Below are positions 1-8,317 of a stretch of DNA of 64,000 nt, one piece after another. The translations under genes were made by a program, and so were the position numbers. This DNA is from an uncultured Candidatus Melainabacteria bacterium (lineage in GTDB: Bacteria; Cyanobacteriota; Vampirovibrionia; Gastranaerophilales; Gastranaerophilaceae), in NCBI GenBank assembly GCA_949927415.1, contig CATLFB010000006.1, positions 1 through 64,000 on the forward strand, written 5' to 3'. Numbering within the stretch: position 1 is the first letter of the stretch; the number at the start of each line of letters is the position of its first letter. The notes under the pieces were generated by a model, which was given only the letters and a program-made list of their open reading frames with translations, was not told where the DNA came from and ran no database searches.

Positions 1-2
1 TT

Positions 3-42
3 AAAAAGAGAACTGAATTGCAAATGTGATTCAGTTCTTTTT
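3..42. terminator. Bidirectional hairpin terminator
   Basis: A 9-bp perfect stem (GAACTGAAT paired with ATTCAGTTC) is flanked by an A-run on the left and a T-run on the right. It could therefore stop transcription in either direction. It probably ends a gene that lies left of the window. Confidence 0.7.
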
Positions 43-321
43 CATATAAATCTTTATATTGATAGTTTTAATAGTGTCGCTCTAATAATTAATTTTATAT
101 TTATGCAAAAGGCTTCCGGGCAAGAGGTTTTAAGTACGATTAGGGGTGATTTATTTATTGCCTTGTGAGTCGGAAACCGTGTCAGAAAGAAACTAATCCC
201 TCCTTAAAAAATTATATAAATAAAATACCTTATTCAGACCTCACCCCCACCCTTTATATTAACTTAGGATTGAGTGACATACTCCGGAATAAATGCATGA
301 ATCCTAATTTGGTCTTATGAA
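43..321. other. Gene-free stretch with partial fold-back
   Basis: I see no open frame with a ribosome binding site here. Part of the stretch can fold on itself: GGCTTCCG near 110 pairs with CGGAAACC near 172 with one mismatch, and a GATTAG/CTAATC pair lies inside and beyond it. A structured RNA is possible but I cannot assign a family; it lacks the recognisable cores of SRP RNA, tmRNA or RNase P RNA. Confidence 0.3.
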
Positions 322-975
322 CTAAATCAATATATTGAATAAATCTGCTTCAACTGCGGGAGAATGCTCTTCGATACTTATAATTTCTTGTAATTTTTTC
401 ATTGTTTCAATAACATTTTCTCTTCGGGTACGCATGGCAAGAATTCCGTTTTCCCCGCCGCGCTGCTTAAATCCTAACTGCATATATTTTGTTACCGGAT
501 TAAACGGACCATTTGTTATGGCATCCAAATCAATCATCTGGTTTTTTGTTTTGAGAAAATCTTCAAACATCATGTAAAATAAAGTTTTTCCGGCGTACGG
601 AACTTTTTTCCCAACCTCTGAAGGCCAGGTGCATATTGTGTTAACCATGGCTTTCAAGGAGGGCTTGTGGGTATATGCCATAAGCCCGCATGGTTTGTTA
701 TTATATACTGCCATAAGCCCATTTTTGCCCTGTTCTGTGACTTGATTGGAGGCAAACTGAAAAATATATCTCCAGATGTCAAGCTTGCTTTCTTCTAAAT
801 TCGGCATTAGCGATTTTAAATCTGTTTTATTGTGCAAATGTTTGATAAAATCTTTATCAAAATTGGTTAGTTTATAGATTTCAATTGGCGTCTCAATATT
901 TTTCAGATAATTTTTGGTTGTCGCAATGTGATATGCATTAAAATTTTGTTTTGAGTTGGTGTTTTGAATTTTCAT
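322..975 (-). CDS. GNAT-like protein with lineage N-terminal leader
   Basis: 217 aa. The central and C-terminal part (residues about 85-190) has the layout of a GNAT acetyltransferase: a strand with NGLMAVYNNKPCGLMAY, a helix, and a late YMQLGFKQRGGE segment resembling the closing beta strand. The usual acetyl-CoA pyrophosphate-binding loop is not clear, so catalytic activity is uncertain. The protein begins MKIQNTNSKQNF, a short leader also seen on several unrelated proteins in this window. There is no signal peptide or membrane segment, so it is probably cytoplasmic. No strong Shine-Dalgarno is visible before the ATG at 975. It stands alone, separated from the next leftward gene by only 43 bp. 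Confidence 0.55.
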   Translation of the reverse strand: MKIQNTNSKQNFNAYHIATTKNYLKNIETPIEIYKLTNFDKDFIKHLHNKTDLKSLMPNLEESKLDIWRYIFQFASNQVTEQGKNGLMAVYNNKPCGLMAYTHKPSLKAMVNTICTWPSEVGKKVPYAGKTLFYMMFEDFLKTKNQMIDLDAITNGPFNPVTKYMQLGFKQRGGENGILAMRTRRENVIETMKKLQEIISIEEHSPAVEADLFNILI

Positions 976-1018
976 AATATAGGAAAAACTATAAAGAAAA
1001 TTTTTTGCGGATTTATAA

Positions 1019-1549
1019 TTATTTGTAAATTTCTCTTAAAACAAAAATGTCGTTTTCGCTTGGAGTTGAAATGTTTTTCCGGTGCGGAACAAACATTATG
1101 TCGTCAATGTCAACGCCATGGCCAAGTCCGAGCGCATGTCCGAATTCATGCATTATCGCGCAATAAATACTTAAGTCAGTGGTATTTTTTCCTGAAAATT
1201 CGTTTGGAAGTCCTATCTCAACAGAAACTTTTTTAATTTCATCGTTTATTACGCTCAAATATTTGCACATTCCCTCATAAACTCTTCCGACTTTGACGCG
1301 ATGTACTATAATGTCAGCTGAGAGGGCATTTGAAACCTCTTGAAAATGTATGGGTAGACCATTTTCTCTTAAATAAGAATTCCAGGATTCGGCGGCTTTT
1401 TCTATTTGAAAATGCAGGTCGTCTTTTTGAATATTAGCGCCTGCGGGAGGAGTTATGTAATAATTTACAAAAGATTTTTTCCAGCGTGCAAGCTTGCCGC
1501 GAATTTTTGAATTTTCAATATATACGTTTATATTATTCGAAATTCCCAT
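1019..1549 (-). CDS. Metzincin (matrixin-type) zinc metalloprotease
   Basis: 176 aa. The extended zinc-binding motif HEFGHALGLGH (residues 134-144) supplies three histidine ligands and the catalytic glutamate. It is followed at the correct distance by a Met-turn (DDIMFVP, 149-155). These are the hallmarks of the metzincin clan, matrixin-like M10 group. A SWNSYLRENG helix and a following strand precede the active site, as in matrixin catalytic domains. The protein has no propeptide cysteine switch and no recognisable signal peptide, so where it acts is unclear. No good ribosome binding site is visible. It is transcribed in the same direction as the GNAT-like gene 43 bp downstream and may share its transcript. 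Confidence 0.8.
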   Translation of the reverse strand: MGISNNINVYIENSKIRGKLARWKKSFVNYYITPPAGANIQKDDLHFQIEKAAESWNSYLRENGLPIHFQEVSNALSADIIVHRVKVGRVYEGMCKYLSVINDEIKKVSVEIGLPNEFSGKNTTDLSIYCAIMHEFGHALGLGHGVDIDDIMFVPHRKNISTPSENDIFVLREIYK

Positions 1550-1750
1550 TGCTAAATTATAGCATGCGTTTTGAAAAAAACAAGCAAAAAAAAGAGTCTG
1601 TCTAAGACTCGTTGGAATTAAGAATAGCTGGAAGTATGAAAAAGATTTATGTAATTATTTAAATAAATAAACACCTGTTTGGCAATTAGTCAGGTGGGCA
1701 ATATTTTAAAAAATTTTTGACTTTTTTAATCACATTATTAAAAGAGTAGT

Positions 1751-2128
1751 ATGATGATATTGGAGTTCTTTAGAAAAAATAAATCTTGCACGCATTCAAA
1801 AATCAGGCCTGACGAAGAATTCGCCTATTGTCCTGATTGCGGCGAACTTATTGAAAACAGATGGTTTTTGACGCGCTGCGCATGCTGCGGGGTTAAGTTG
1901 AAATCGGTTATCAGAAACGGGGAGGTTGTGCCGGAAGAACATTTTTGTCACAATTGCGGCTCAAAAGGTTTCGTGGTTGAAAAGCTTGAGAAGATAAGCT
2001 TTATCAACATTGACTATGCAGTTCTTGTCAAAACTATTGTTAATCTGTGTGTTGAAGATAAAGTTCAAAGCTGGGTTGATATAAAAAATGCAAACTACAG
2101 TCCTGATTTAATCCCGCAATTTATGTAG
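1751..2128 (+). CDS. Zinc-ribbon protein
   Basis: 125 aa. Three CxxC knuckles are visible at C27-C30, C43-C46 and C66-C69, plus C13 and nearby histidines. This suggests one or two zinc ribbons in the first 70 residues. The C-terminal 50 residues are not recognisable but look folded and helical. No signal peptide or membrane span is present. Two adjacent ATGs (1751 and 1754) could start it and neither has a clear Shine-Dalgarno. It is convergent with spmB, whose stop lies 19 bp away. Function unknown; zinc ribbons of this kind often mediate nucleic-acid or protein contacts. Confidence 0.6.
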   Translation: MMILEFFRKNKSCTHSKIRPDEEFAYCPDCGELIENRWFLTRCACCGVKLKSVIRNGEVVPEEHFCHNCGSKGFVVEKLEKISFINIDYAVLVKTIVNLCVEDKVQSWVDIKNANYSPDLIPQFM

Positions 2129-2146
2129 ATTGAGCCGCAGAGTTTT

Positions 2147-2683
2147 CTATCCAAACATCCATTTTACGACTGCAATTGCCGCAATGATTCCGACAAAATC
2201 TGCGAGCAGCCCGACAATTAATGCATATCGAAGTTTGGAAATCCCGATTGCACCAAAGTAAACTGCAAGTACGTAAAACGTGGTTTCGCTGGAGCCTACC
2301 ATAACTGCCGCAAGTTTTGTTGTGTAAGCGTCTGCGCCGGAATTGTTTGCAATATCCGAAAATACCCCCAGAGCCGCAGAGCCGGAAAGCGAGCGCACAA
2401 TCATTATCGGAAGCACATCTGCGCTTACTTTAAAATGTTCCAATAAAGGAGCGCAAACCACTCCGATACTTTCGATTATCCCTGAGGCCCTGAACATCGA
2501 AATTCCGACAATAATTGCTACAAGATAAGGAATTATGTTAACCGCAACCTTAAAACCTTCTTTTGCCCCGTCTGTGAAGACTTCATACAAAGGAATTTTG
2601 CGCACCAATCCGATGGTCAGAATTAAAATAATTATTCCGGGCAATGCCCATAGAGAAATGAGGTTCATTAGTTGATGAAACAT
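2147..2683 (-). CDS. spmB: Spore maturation protein B family (nucleoside recognition domain)
   Basis: 178 aa, the normal length for SpmB. It is an integral membrane protein with about five hydrophobic segments. The signature region with IIPYLVAIIVGISMFRASG and the SGSAALGVFSDI motif belongs to the nucleoside-recognition (Gate) domain family. The start ATG at 2683 coincides with the stop region of spmA, so the two are translationally coupled. In Bacillus, SpmA and SpmB are needed for spore core dehydration. The family is also widespread in non-sporulating bacteria, where its transported substrate is not established, and nothing else here suggests sporulation. Confidence 0.9.
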   Translation of the reverse strand: MFHQLMNLISLWALPGIIILILTIGLVRKIPLYEVFTDGAKEGFKVAVNIIPYLVAIIVGISMFRASGIIESIGVVCAPLLEHFKVSADVLPIMIVRSLSGSAALGVFSDIANNSGADAYTTKLAAVMVGSSETTFYVLAVYFGAIGISKLRYALIVGLLADFVGIIAAIAVVKWMFG

Positions 2684-3351
2684 TAATTCTCACCTCCGAA
2701 ATCCTCACCCGAATTTCTAACACCGGTTCCTCCTGCTGAAATTCTACCCTCTCCCATAGCTAGAGGGGATTGCTGGGGCGCCCAAAACTTTTGTAATAAC
2801 TTTGACATAAATATTGCGCTTAAAAATGCAATCGTTGTAACCAGAAGCGTCGGTGCAATGATTTCTGTCGGATTTTCATAGCCGACTCCTATTAAAATCG
2901 CAATGACAGTCGCCGGCACAAGCTGAAATCCCGCGGTGTTCATCGCTAAAAACATGCACATTGCATTTGATGCTGATTTCTTGTCAATATTTTGTTTCTG
3001 AAGCTCTTCCATCGCCTTTATTCCAATTGGCGTTGCCGCATTCGTCAAGCCAAAAGCGTTTGCAGAAAAACTCATCGCAATGTCACCAATTGCAGGCGAA
3101 TCCTCCGGAATTTCGTTGAAAAGTTTTTTAGTCACCGGCTTGATAATTTTTGCAATAACTCCGATAAGTCCGCTTTTCTTTGCAATTTTCATCATCCCAA
3201 GCCAAAATGCCATAATGCCTATTAGCGAAAACGCAACTTTTACGCTTAATTCCGCACCTGTTAGTATTGCATTCACAACATCCGGCAGCTTGCCGTTCGC
3301 CGCACCCGCAATAATCGAAACTACAATAAGAAAATAAAATATGTAATTCAT
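2683..3351 (-). CDS. spmA: Spore maturation protein A family, with repeat-derived C-terminal tail
   Basis: 222 aa membrane protein, first gene of the spmA-spmB pair. The Gate domain covers residues about 35-195, with recognisable AFWLGMMKIAKKSG, SFSANAFGLTNAATPIGI and MFLAMNTAGFQLVP segments. The last 30 residues (from SPLAMGEG to the end) do not look like SpmA. They are Gly/Ser/Glu-rich, and their DNA (about 2690-2775) contains a small palindrome, CCCTCT...AGAGGG. That resembles an intergenic repeat that has been read into the gene. The tail should lie after the last membrane segment and may be tolerated. Function as for SpmB; substrate unknown. Confidence 0.88.
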   Translation of the reverse strand: MNYIFYFLIVVSIIAGAANGKLPDVVNAILTGAELSVKVAFSLIGIMAFWLGMMKIAKKSGLIGVIAKIIKPVTKKLFNEIPEDSPAIGDIAMSFSANAFGLTNAATPIGIKAMEELQKQNIDKKSASNAMCMFLAMNTAGFQLVPATVIAILIGVGYENPTEIIAPTLLVTTIAFLSAIFMSKLLQKFWAPQQSPLAMGEGRISAGGTGVRNSGEDFGGEN

Positions 3352-3410
3352 AAGATTATTAAATCATTAAAGCATTGTCCGGTCAATTTGTAAAAGATAA
3401 AACCTCAATT

Positions 3411-4115
3411 TTACCAGTGTCTGTGCTCATGTCTGTGAGGCGGTGTTGAATGCTTGTGTTCATGCGGTCTGTGGAAGTTATGCACCGGCGGCGGCGCCGG
3501 TCTATAATCATGATGATGATGTCGGTGGTGGTGCGGATGAAGAGGAGGCGGATAAAATCCCGGCATCGGCAGGATTTGCCATAGATTGATAAAGCTATTC
3601 ACCTCTTTTGTTTCCATATAATCCTTCATCACGGCTTTATATTCGCGGTAATTCAGAGTGTACGGGTCAGAATCATCTTCGTTATACATTTTTGATATTG
3701 CGTTGAATTTTTCCTCTGTATTTCGCATCTGAGTTGTAGTGTAGGGAGTCAGATTATTCAAATTCCAGTTGTTGCGTTCTGTGCGGAGGACTTCTTTAGC
3801 GGAGATTAAGCCGTTTTCGTTGCCGTTTGCATCAATTTCAGTGAATACTTCGCGCATGGATTTTTCACGGTCGTAGTTTCTTAAATCTCCGACTACAAAG
3901 CAATTCGGAACCGTTGTAACAGTCTGTGCCGGAACGTAATATGTATATGGATAAACCGGTGGCGGATAGAAGTATTGAGCGTCCGCTTCGTTTGCGGGTG
4001 CGGCGGCAGCAAGTGCAATTGCGGCGGCTCCTGCAGCATCGCGAAGTTTGTTCTTTGCGCTCTTTTCTCCTGCAAAATGCGGGTTTGACTGACAATTAAT
4101 TGCAGAAATTCTCAT
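3411..4115 (-). CDS. His-rich, EF-hand-like secreted or envelope protein
   Basis: About 234 aa from the ATG at 4115, which I prefer over the ATG at 4130 because GGGAGTT lies 8 nt before it. It starts with the lineage leader MRISAINCQSNPHFAG. Next comes an Ala-rich hydrophobic stretch (residues about 26-46) ending in EADAQ, which may be a signal or anchor segment. A Pro/Tyr-rich linker follows, then two EF-hand-like loops (DANGNENG...E and NEDDSDPYTL...E). The C-terminus is very rich in His and Pro and could bind metal ions. No family name is known to me. Calcium and transition-metal binding are inferences from composition. Confidence 0.55.
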   Translation of the reverse strand: MRISAINCQSNPHFAGEKSAKNKLRDAAGAAAIALAAAAPANEADAQYFYPPPVYPYTYYVPAQTVTTVPNCFVVGDLRNYDREKSMREVFTEIDANGNENGLISAKEVLRTERNNWNLNNLTPYTTTQMRNTEEKFNAISKMYNEDDSDPYTLNYREYKAVMKDYMETKEVNSFINLWQILPMPGFYPPPLHPHHHRHHHHDYRPAPPPVHNFHRPHEHKHSTPPHRHEHRHW

Positions 4116-4211
4116 AAAAATAACTCCCATATTTTGACCATAGTATATATTATGACGCTAAAGGAAAAATATGGGAGTTTATTAAAATTTTGTTACATTT
4201 GTCATAAATTA

Positions 4212-5007
4212 TTAGTAATGCAAAGGATAATCTTTTGGAATATGCCAACCGTTGCGCTGAATTATTGCTGTACAATATACTCTGTGTGCATTTATATTGC
4301 ATCCGTAATTTTTATTATCATACAAATCTTGTTCATTGCCGTTCCACCAGGCCATATATTGTTCAACACCTTTGTTTTTGTGATGATTAAAACTTGAACC
4401 TTTTGTATTTTCATTAGGCCAAAATCCAAATGCAAATATTTTCATTCCTATATTTTTTTTGTCAAAATGTTCAGGGCGGCAATTTTTTGCTTCCGGACAA
4501 AAGTAAAAATGTCCGCCGGATGTTTGCCATGTCACCTCGCCATCATCGTTTTCTGCATAATATATATCAATTCGAGCAGCGCTTCCATCAGTAAAATATA
4601 CTATTTTCTCTTTTTTACTCTTTACAAAAAAATCTTCCACATTTGTATAATGAAGATGTTTTTTAAGATAAATATTCCAGAATTCATCAGTGTCTGCGAT
4701 TACCCAGTCTTTTTTGTCTCCATGTTCGTTTTCCGCAAGCATGATTGCCTGATTCATTGCAGAATAAAACTTTTTGAGACGTGACTCAATAACCGTTTTG
4801 TGTCTGTGGTGAACGAGTGCCGGCAATGTCATAGCGGCAACTATGCCTATAATCCCCAATGTTATCAGAACTTCGGCAAGGGTAAAGGCGTAGCGGCTTT
4901 TCTTTTTAAAATGATTTTTTATATTAAATTGAAAAGTGTCGAAACTCTTGCTATTAGCGGATTTGACGGGGGGGGGGGCACGTAATAATACTATCTTCTC
5001 TAAGCAT
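4212..5007 (-). CDS. Type IV pseudopilin-like protein interrupted by a C11 tract (candidate phase-variable)
   Basis: The body (stop at 4212) encodes AFTLAEVLITLGIIGIVAA, the prepilin cleavage site and N-terminal helix, then a globular domain ending NGWHIPKDYPLHY. The latter closely matches the pseudopilin at 12589-13284. No ATG exists in that frame upstream of the helix. The only well-placed start is the ATG at 5007, preceded by GGAGG at the ideal 5-nt distance. It is in the wrong frame because of an 11-C run on the coding strand (4968-4978). Losing one C, or gaining two, would join them into a 264-aa protein with a 36-residue cytoplasmic leader. As written the start frame ends after about 30 codons. 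This could be phase variation, a decayed start, or a homopolymer sequencing error. Confidence 0.65.
4968..4978. repeat. Homopolymer G11 (C11 on the coding strand)
   Basis: Eleven consecutive G on the + strand lie between the Shine-Dalgarno/ATG at 5007 and the pseudopilin reading frame. Tracts of this length are prone to slipped-strand mispairing. Each single-base change switches the frame that joins the two halves. Confidence 0.9.
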
Positions 5008-5114
5008 TCTGACCTCCAATTTCTAAATTTATTATTGACGATTTTAAAGATTTTATCAATAGAAAAATATTTTTTAGCTGTTTTAAAGCTTTATGTAATT
5101 TTGAAGTGCATAAA

Positions 5115-5152
5115 CAAAAAAGACACCTTCAAAGTTGAAAGTGTCTTTTTGT
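5115..5152 (-). terminator. Terminator of the acyl-CoA synthetase gene
   Basis: AGACACcTTC pairs with GAAaGTGTCT, and a run of T follows on the minus strand. It sits just downstream of the stop at 5173. An A/T-rich flank on the other side makes it potentially bidirectional. Confidence 0.75.
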
Positions 5153-5172
5153 TTTTGTATCTCTATATCGGT

Positions 5173-7347
5173 TTATTTTCCGCAAGAGCAGGCTACAGAG
5201 CCGCATCCGCAAGAACAGCCCAGAGCTTCTTTAGCTTCTTCCATTCTGACTTTGATACGTCCGTCTACTGCAATTCCTTCGCCTGTTGCTTCAGAAATTA
5301 ATAGCGGATTGATATCTAATTCGTCGATGAATTTGAAGTCAGAAACAAGCTGTGATAATCTCAACAGAGTTTCTTTGATTTGATCCATCTGAGCCGGTTT
5401 TGTGCCGCGTGCGCCTTCCAGAAGTTTGTATGCTTTAACTGATTTAATCATTTCTTCAGCATCAACGTCTGTCAAAGGAGCGATTCTGAAGGTTACGTCT
5501 TTCATAACTTCAACGAAAACACCGCCCAAGCCGAACATCATCATCGGACCGTATTGAGGATCAGTTGCAATACCGCAAACCATTTCACGGCTGCCTTTAA
5601 CCATTTCCTGAATGATTACGCCTTCCAGACCTTCAAGAAGTCCTTTTGCTTCAAGTCTTTCAAGCAAACCTTTGTATTCCTTTCTCAATTGTTCTTCTGA
5701 TTTGATGTTTACAACAACACCGCCAACGTCTGTTTTGTGTGAAGTTGTTTTTGAAGTCATTTTCATAACAACCGGGTAGCCGATTGAGTTGCCGAGTTCA
5801 ACAACTTCGTCTTCGTTTGTTGCAAGACCGTATTTGCAAGCGCGGATTCCGTATGCTTGAAGAACGTCGATTGATTCAAGAGTTGTAAGTTGTGCGCGGC
5901 CTTCTGCAAGTGAATTTTTGATAATGTTTTCAACTTTTGCTCTGTCAACGTCGAAGCAAGGCATTTTGCCTTCCGGTCTTTCCATCCATTTTCTCTGCTG
6001 GTTAAGTCTGTTAAAGCCGTCAGCTGCTTCTTCTGCGTACATGAAGAACGGCATATTAACGTTCAAATCAGATAAAGCTGTGAAGAATTCGCTCTTGGTC
6101 ATGAATACGCCGATAACCGGTTTTTCAGGATGCTGAGCTTTGATTTCCATAACGGCTTTTGCAACATCGATGTCTTTCAAGCCAAGGAACGGCAGATAAA
6201 TTACCATAATCATATCAACATTTTCATCAGCGATAACTGTTTCGAGTGTTTGTTTATAGTGTTCGATAGGTGCTGATGCAATCATGTCAATCGGGTTTTT
6301 AACAGATGCTGCAGAAGGTAAGAAGCTTCTTAATTTGTCTTTTGTAGCGTCTGTAATTTGCGCCATCTGCATGCCGTATTCGCAAACAGCATCAGTTGCC
6401 ATAATGCCGGGGCCGCCTGAGTTTGTGATGATTGCTACTCTGTCGCCTTTCGGAATCGGGCAGTTTGCAAAAACTTTTGCGGTTGAAAACAGGTTTTTCA
6501 AAGAGTATTCTCTGATAACACCTGATTGCTGAAGAAGTGCATTAGCGGCTTTATCCGCACCGGCGAGTGAGCCTGTGTGAGAGGATGCAGCTGATGCGCC
6601 TGCTGCTGAACGGCCTGCTTTAAGTGCAAGAATAGGTTTCTTTTTAGAAATTCTTGATGCTAATTGTCTGAAGTTTGCAGGGTTTTGGATTGATTCCATA
6701 TAAAGAAGGATTTGTTCAACGTCTTCTTCATTTTCCCAGTATTCAATAGCTGTTTCAGCGTTAACATCAGCCTGGTTGCCGATTGAGATGAACTGTGCAA
6801 AGCCAAGGTTAAGGTCTTTCAAAATGTTCAAAATACCGCCGCCCAAAGCGCCTGATTGAGAAACGAAACCGATGTTTCCGCGCTCAGGAAGAGATTCTGC
6901 GAAACATCCGTCCATACGGATATCAGGGTGAGTGTTAACGACACCCAGGCAGTTCGGACCGACACATCTCATGCCGTATTCGCGAACTTTTGCAAGCAAT
7001 GCTTTTTCAGCTTCAGCGCCTTCTTTGCCTGTTTCTTTGAAGCCGGCTGTAATTATGCACAAACCTTTGATGCCTTTTGCATGGCACTGGTCGATTGTAT
7101 CAAGTACGAATTTTGCGTTTACTACGATGATTGCAAGGTCAACTTCACCCGGGATTTCGCCCACTGATGTGTATGCTTGCAAACCTTCGATAATTCCGCC
7201 TTTCGGGTTTACCGGATAAATTTTTCCATTGAATTTGTATTCCTGTAATCTTTTCATGATGTCAGAACCGATTGTGTGTTCTTTTGTTGAAGCACCAACA
7301 ACCGCGATTGACTTTGGTTTCATGATTTTGTCTAAATTACTGCTCAT
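5173..7347 (-). CDS. Acyl-CoA synthetase, NDP-forming (acetate-CoA ligase, ADP-forming type)
   Basis: 724 aa, single-chain alpha-beta fusion. Domains in order: CoA-binding Rossmann fold (AVVGASTKEHTIGSDIM near the N-terminus), succinyl-CoA-ligase-like flavodoxin domains with SQSGALGGGIL and the SSHTGSLAGAD segment that carries the phospho-histidine in this family, then a C-terminal ATP-grasp domain (GYPVVMKMTSKT...VGGVVV). The reaction is acyl-CoA + ADP + Pi to acid + CoA + ATP, a way of making ATP from acetyl-CoA during fermentation. It begins MSSNLDK at 7347 with AGGACAG upstream. The C-terminus is odd: it ends with CSCGCGSVACSCGK, six cysteines in 14 residues, which may bind metal or be a targeting tail. 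Codon use is regular, suggesting good expression. Confidence 0.9.
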   Translation of the reverse strand: MSSNLDKIMKPKSIAVVGASTKEHTIGSDIMKRLQEYKFNGKIYPVNPKGGIIEGLQAYTSVGEIPGEVDLAIIVVNAKFVLDTIDQCHAKGIKGLCIITAGFKETGKEGAEAEKALLAKVREYGMRCVGPNCLGVVNTHPDIRMDGCFAESLPERGNIGFVSQSGALGGGILNILKDLNLGFAQFISIGNQADVNAETAIEYWENEEDVEQILLYMESIQNPANFRQLASRISKKKPILALKAGRSAAGASAASSHTGSLAGADKAANALLQQSGVIREYSLKNLFSTAKVFANCPIPKGDRVAIITNSGGPGIMATDAVCEYGMQMAQITDATKDKLRSFLPSAASVKNPIDMIASAPIEHYKQTLETVIADENVDMIMVIYLPFLGLKDIDVAKAVMEIKAQHPEKPVIGVFMTKSEFFTALSDLNVNMPFFMYAEEAADGFNRLNQQRKWMERPEGKMPCFDVDRAKVENIIKNSLAEGRAQLTTLESIDVLQAYGIRACKYGLATNEDEVVELGNSIGYPVVMKMTSKTTSHKTDVGGVVVNIKSEEQLRKEYKGLLERLEAKGLLEGLEGVIIQEMVKGSREMVCGIATDPQYGPMMMFGLGGVFVEVMKDVTFRIAPLTDVDAEEMIKSVKAYKLLEGARGTKPAQMDQIKETLLRLSQLVSDFKFIDELDINPLLISEATGEGIAVDGRIKVRMEEAKEALGCSCGCGSVACSCGK

Positions 7348-7430
7348 GTTCTGTCCTTTCTTTGCGCCTGCACCTTTCTGTACAGTCTTCTTATTTTAAC
7401 TACATTTTTTATTTAATAAGTTGTATTTTT

Positions 7431-7838
7431 CTAGTCTTCATCTGTCATTATTTCAAACAATTTTTTGCCTAATTTTTTGAAAAAGTTACTGCATTTTTCT
7501 TGTAAACTTGCGGGCTTCGGAAGTTTTTCGTAATCCTCTATAACGCCCTTTGCTGCGTATTTGTAGAAATCAGCGTTTTTATTGAATGTGATTTCTGTGA
7601 AATTGTTTTTGCCTTTATAATAATCTTCGCCTTTTTGAGCAATTATGCTGATTGTATCTTTTTTATGCTTTTGTTTTATAAACAAATCGAAATTTTTATC
7701 AGCAATCAATTCTTGTAATGTTTTTAAATTTGCTCTGACGTATTTCGTCGGTACTGCACTAAGGTCATTTACTATGCAAACCCGACCCTGAAAGGTTTGT
7801 GGATTATTATTTGTTGATGATATATTTTGTACTTGCAT
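7431..7838 (-). CDS. Small protein of the lineage NxxF leader family
   Basis: 135 aa, no recognised domain. It opens MQVQNISSTNNNPQTFQGRV, the short leader also present on other proteins here. Residues 30-110 are paralogous to the broken gene at 7924-8303: KTLQELIADKNFDLFI aligns with PKLRKMISKKPFDLII, and the C-terminal ADFYKYAAKGVIEDY with AELYIEAAKQVIHDY. The remainder is Lys-rich. A predicted amphipathic C-terminus (FKKLGKKLFEIM) is present. There is no signal peptide. Function unknown. The tandem copies suggest a small lineage-specific family. Confidence 0.55.
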   Translation of the reverse strand: MQVQNISSTNNNPQTFQGRVCIVNDLSAVPTKYVRANLKTLQELIADKNFDLFIKQKHKKDTISIIAQKGEDYYKGKNNFTEITFNKNADFYKYAAKGVIEDYEKLPKPASLQEKCSNFFKKLGKKLFEIMTDED

Positions 7839-7923
7839 TTTTTATCCTGTTTGTAAATTTATTTATGTAAGAGGCTTGCGCCTCCGTCTTTATTCTGTTT
7901 GCTTACTTCCTTGTGTGTGTGGC

Positions 7924-8303
7924 TTATTTGACAAAGCCGGTTAGTTTATCCAGCATTCTTTCAAATAAGTTGCCGGGCTTTATATACTGTTTTGTGTAAT
8001 CATGAATAACCTGTTTTGCCGCTTCAATATAAAGTTCTGCCGGATTTCCGCCCTGTTCGTGGCATAAGCCGTTACGTGTTTCAGGTTATTGGCATTGTGG
8101 TCTTCAACTTTTTCTGCGCTTATTTTTATGACATTTCCGCTAAATCTGTCCTCTTGTATTATCAAATCAAAAGGTTTTTTAGAAATCATTTTTCTTAATT
8201 TCGGAAGCGCTTTATCAACATTATTTGATGTTATATGGCTGAATTCACCAAGCTTTAAGGCGTTGCCTGTAAAATTTTGTTTTGAATTTGAGATAGCTTG
8301 CAT
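7924..8303 (-). pseudogene. Frameshifted paralogue of the 7431-7838 gene
   Basis: The open frame from the ATG at 8303 (MQAISNSKQNFTG) runs to a stop at 7980, giving 107 aa whose last 20 residues are foreign. In the next frame the sequence continues as GGNPAELYIEAAKQVIHDY and on to LTGFVK with a stop at 7924, matching the C-terminus of the neighbour. The frames would rejoin by adding one G to the GGG at 8051-8053 (C on the + strand). Either the gene is a recent pseudogene or the base was lost in sequencing. The leader and the first two-thirds are intact, so the truncated product might still be made. Confidence 0.75.
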
Positions 8304-8317
8304 CTATTTACTCCTTT

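Noticed and set aside
43-321. 6S RNA or another known RNA at the left edge
   Set aside because: Some pairing is possible but no diagnostic core was found; kept only as a gene-free stretch with partial fold-back.
4936-5301. Overlapping + strand open frames across the pseudopilin start and the acyl-CoA synthetase 3' end
   Set aside because: They are shadows of the leftward genes and have no ribosome binding site; the poly-C region is better explained by the pseudopilin start.
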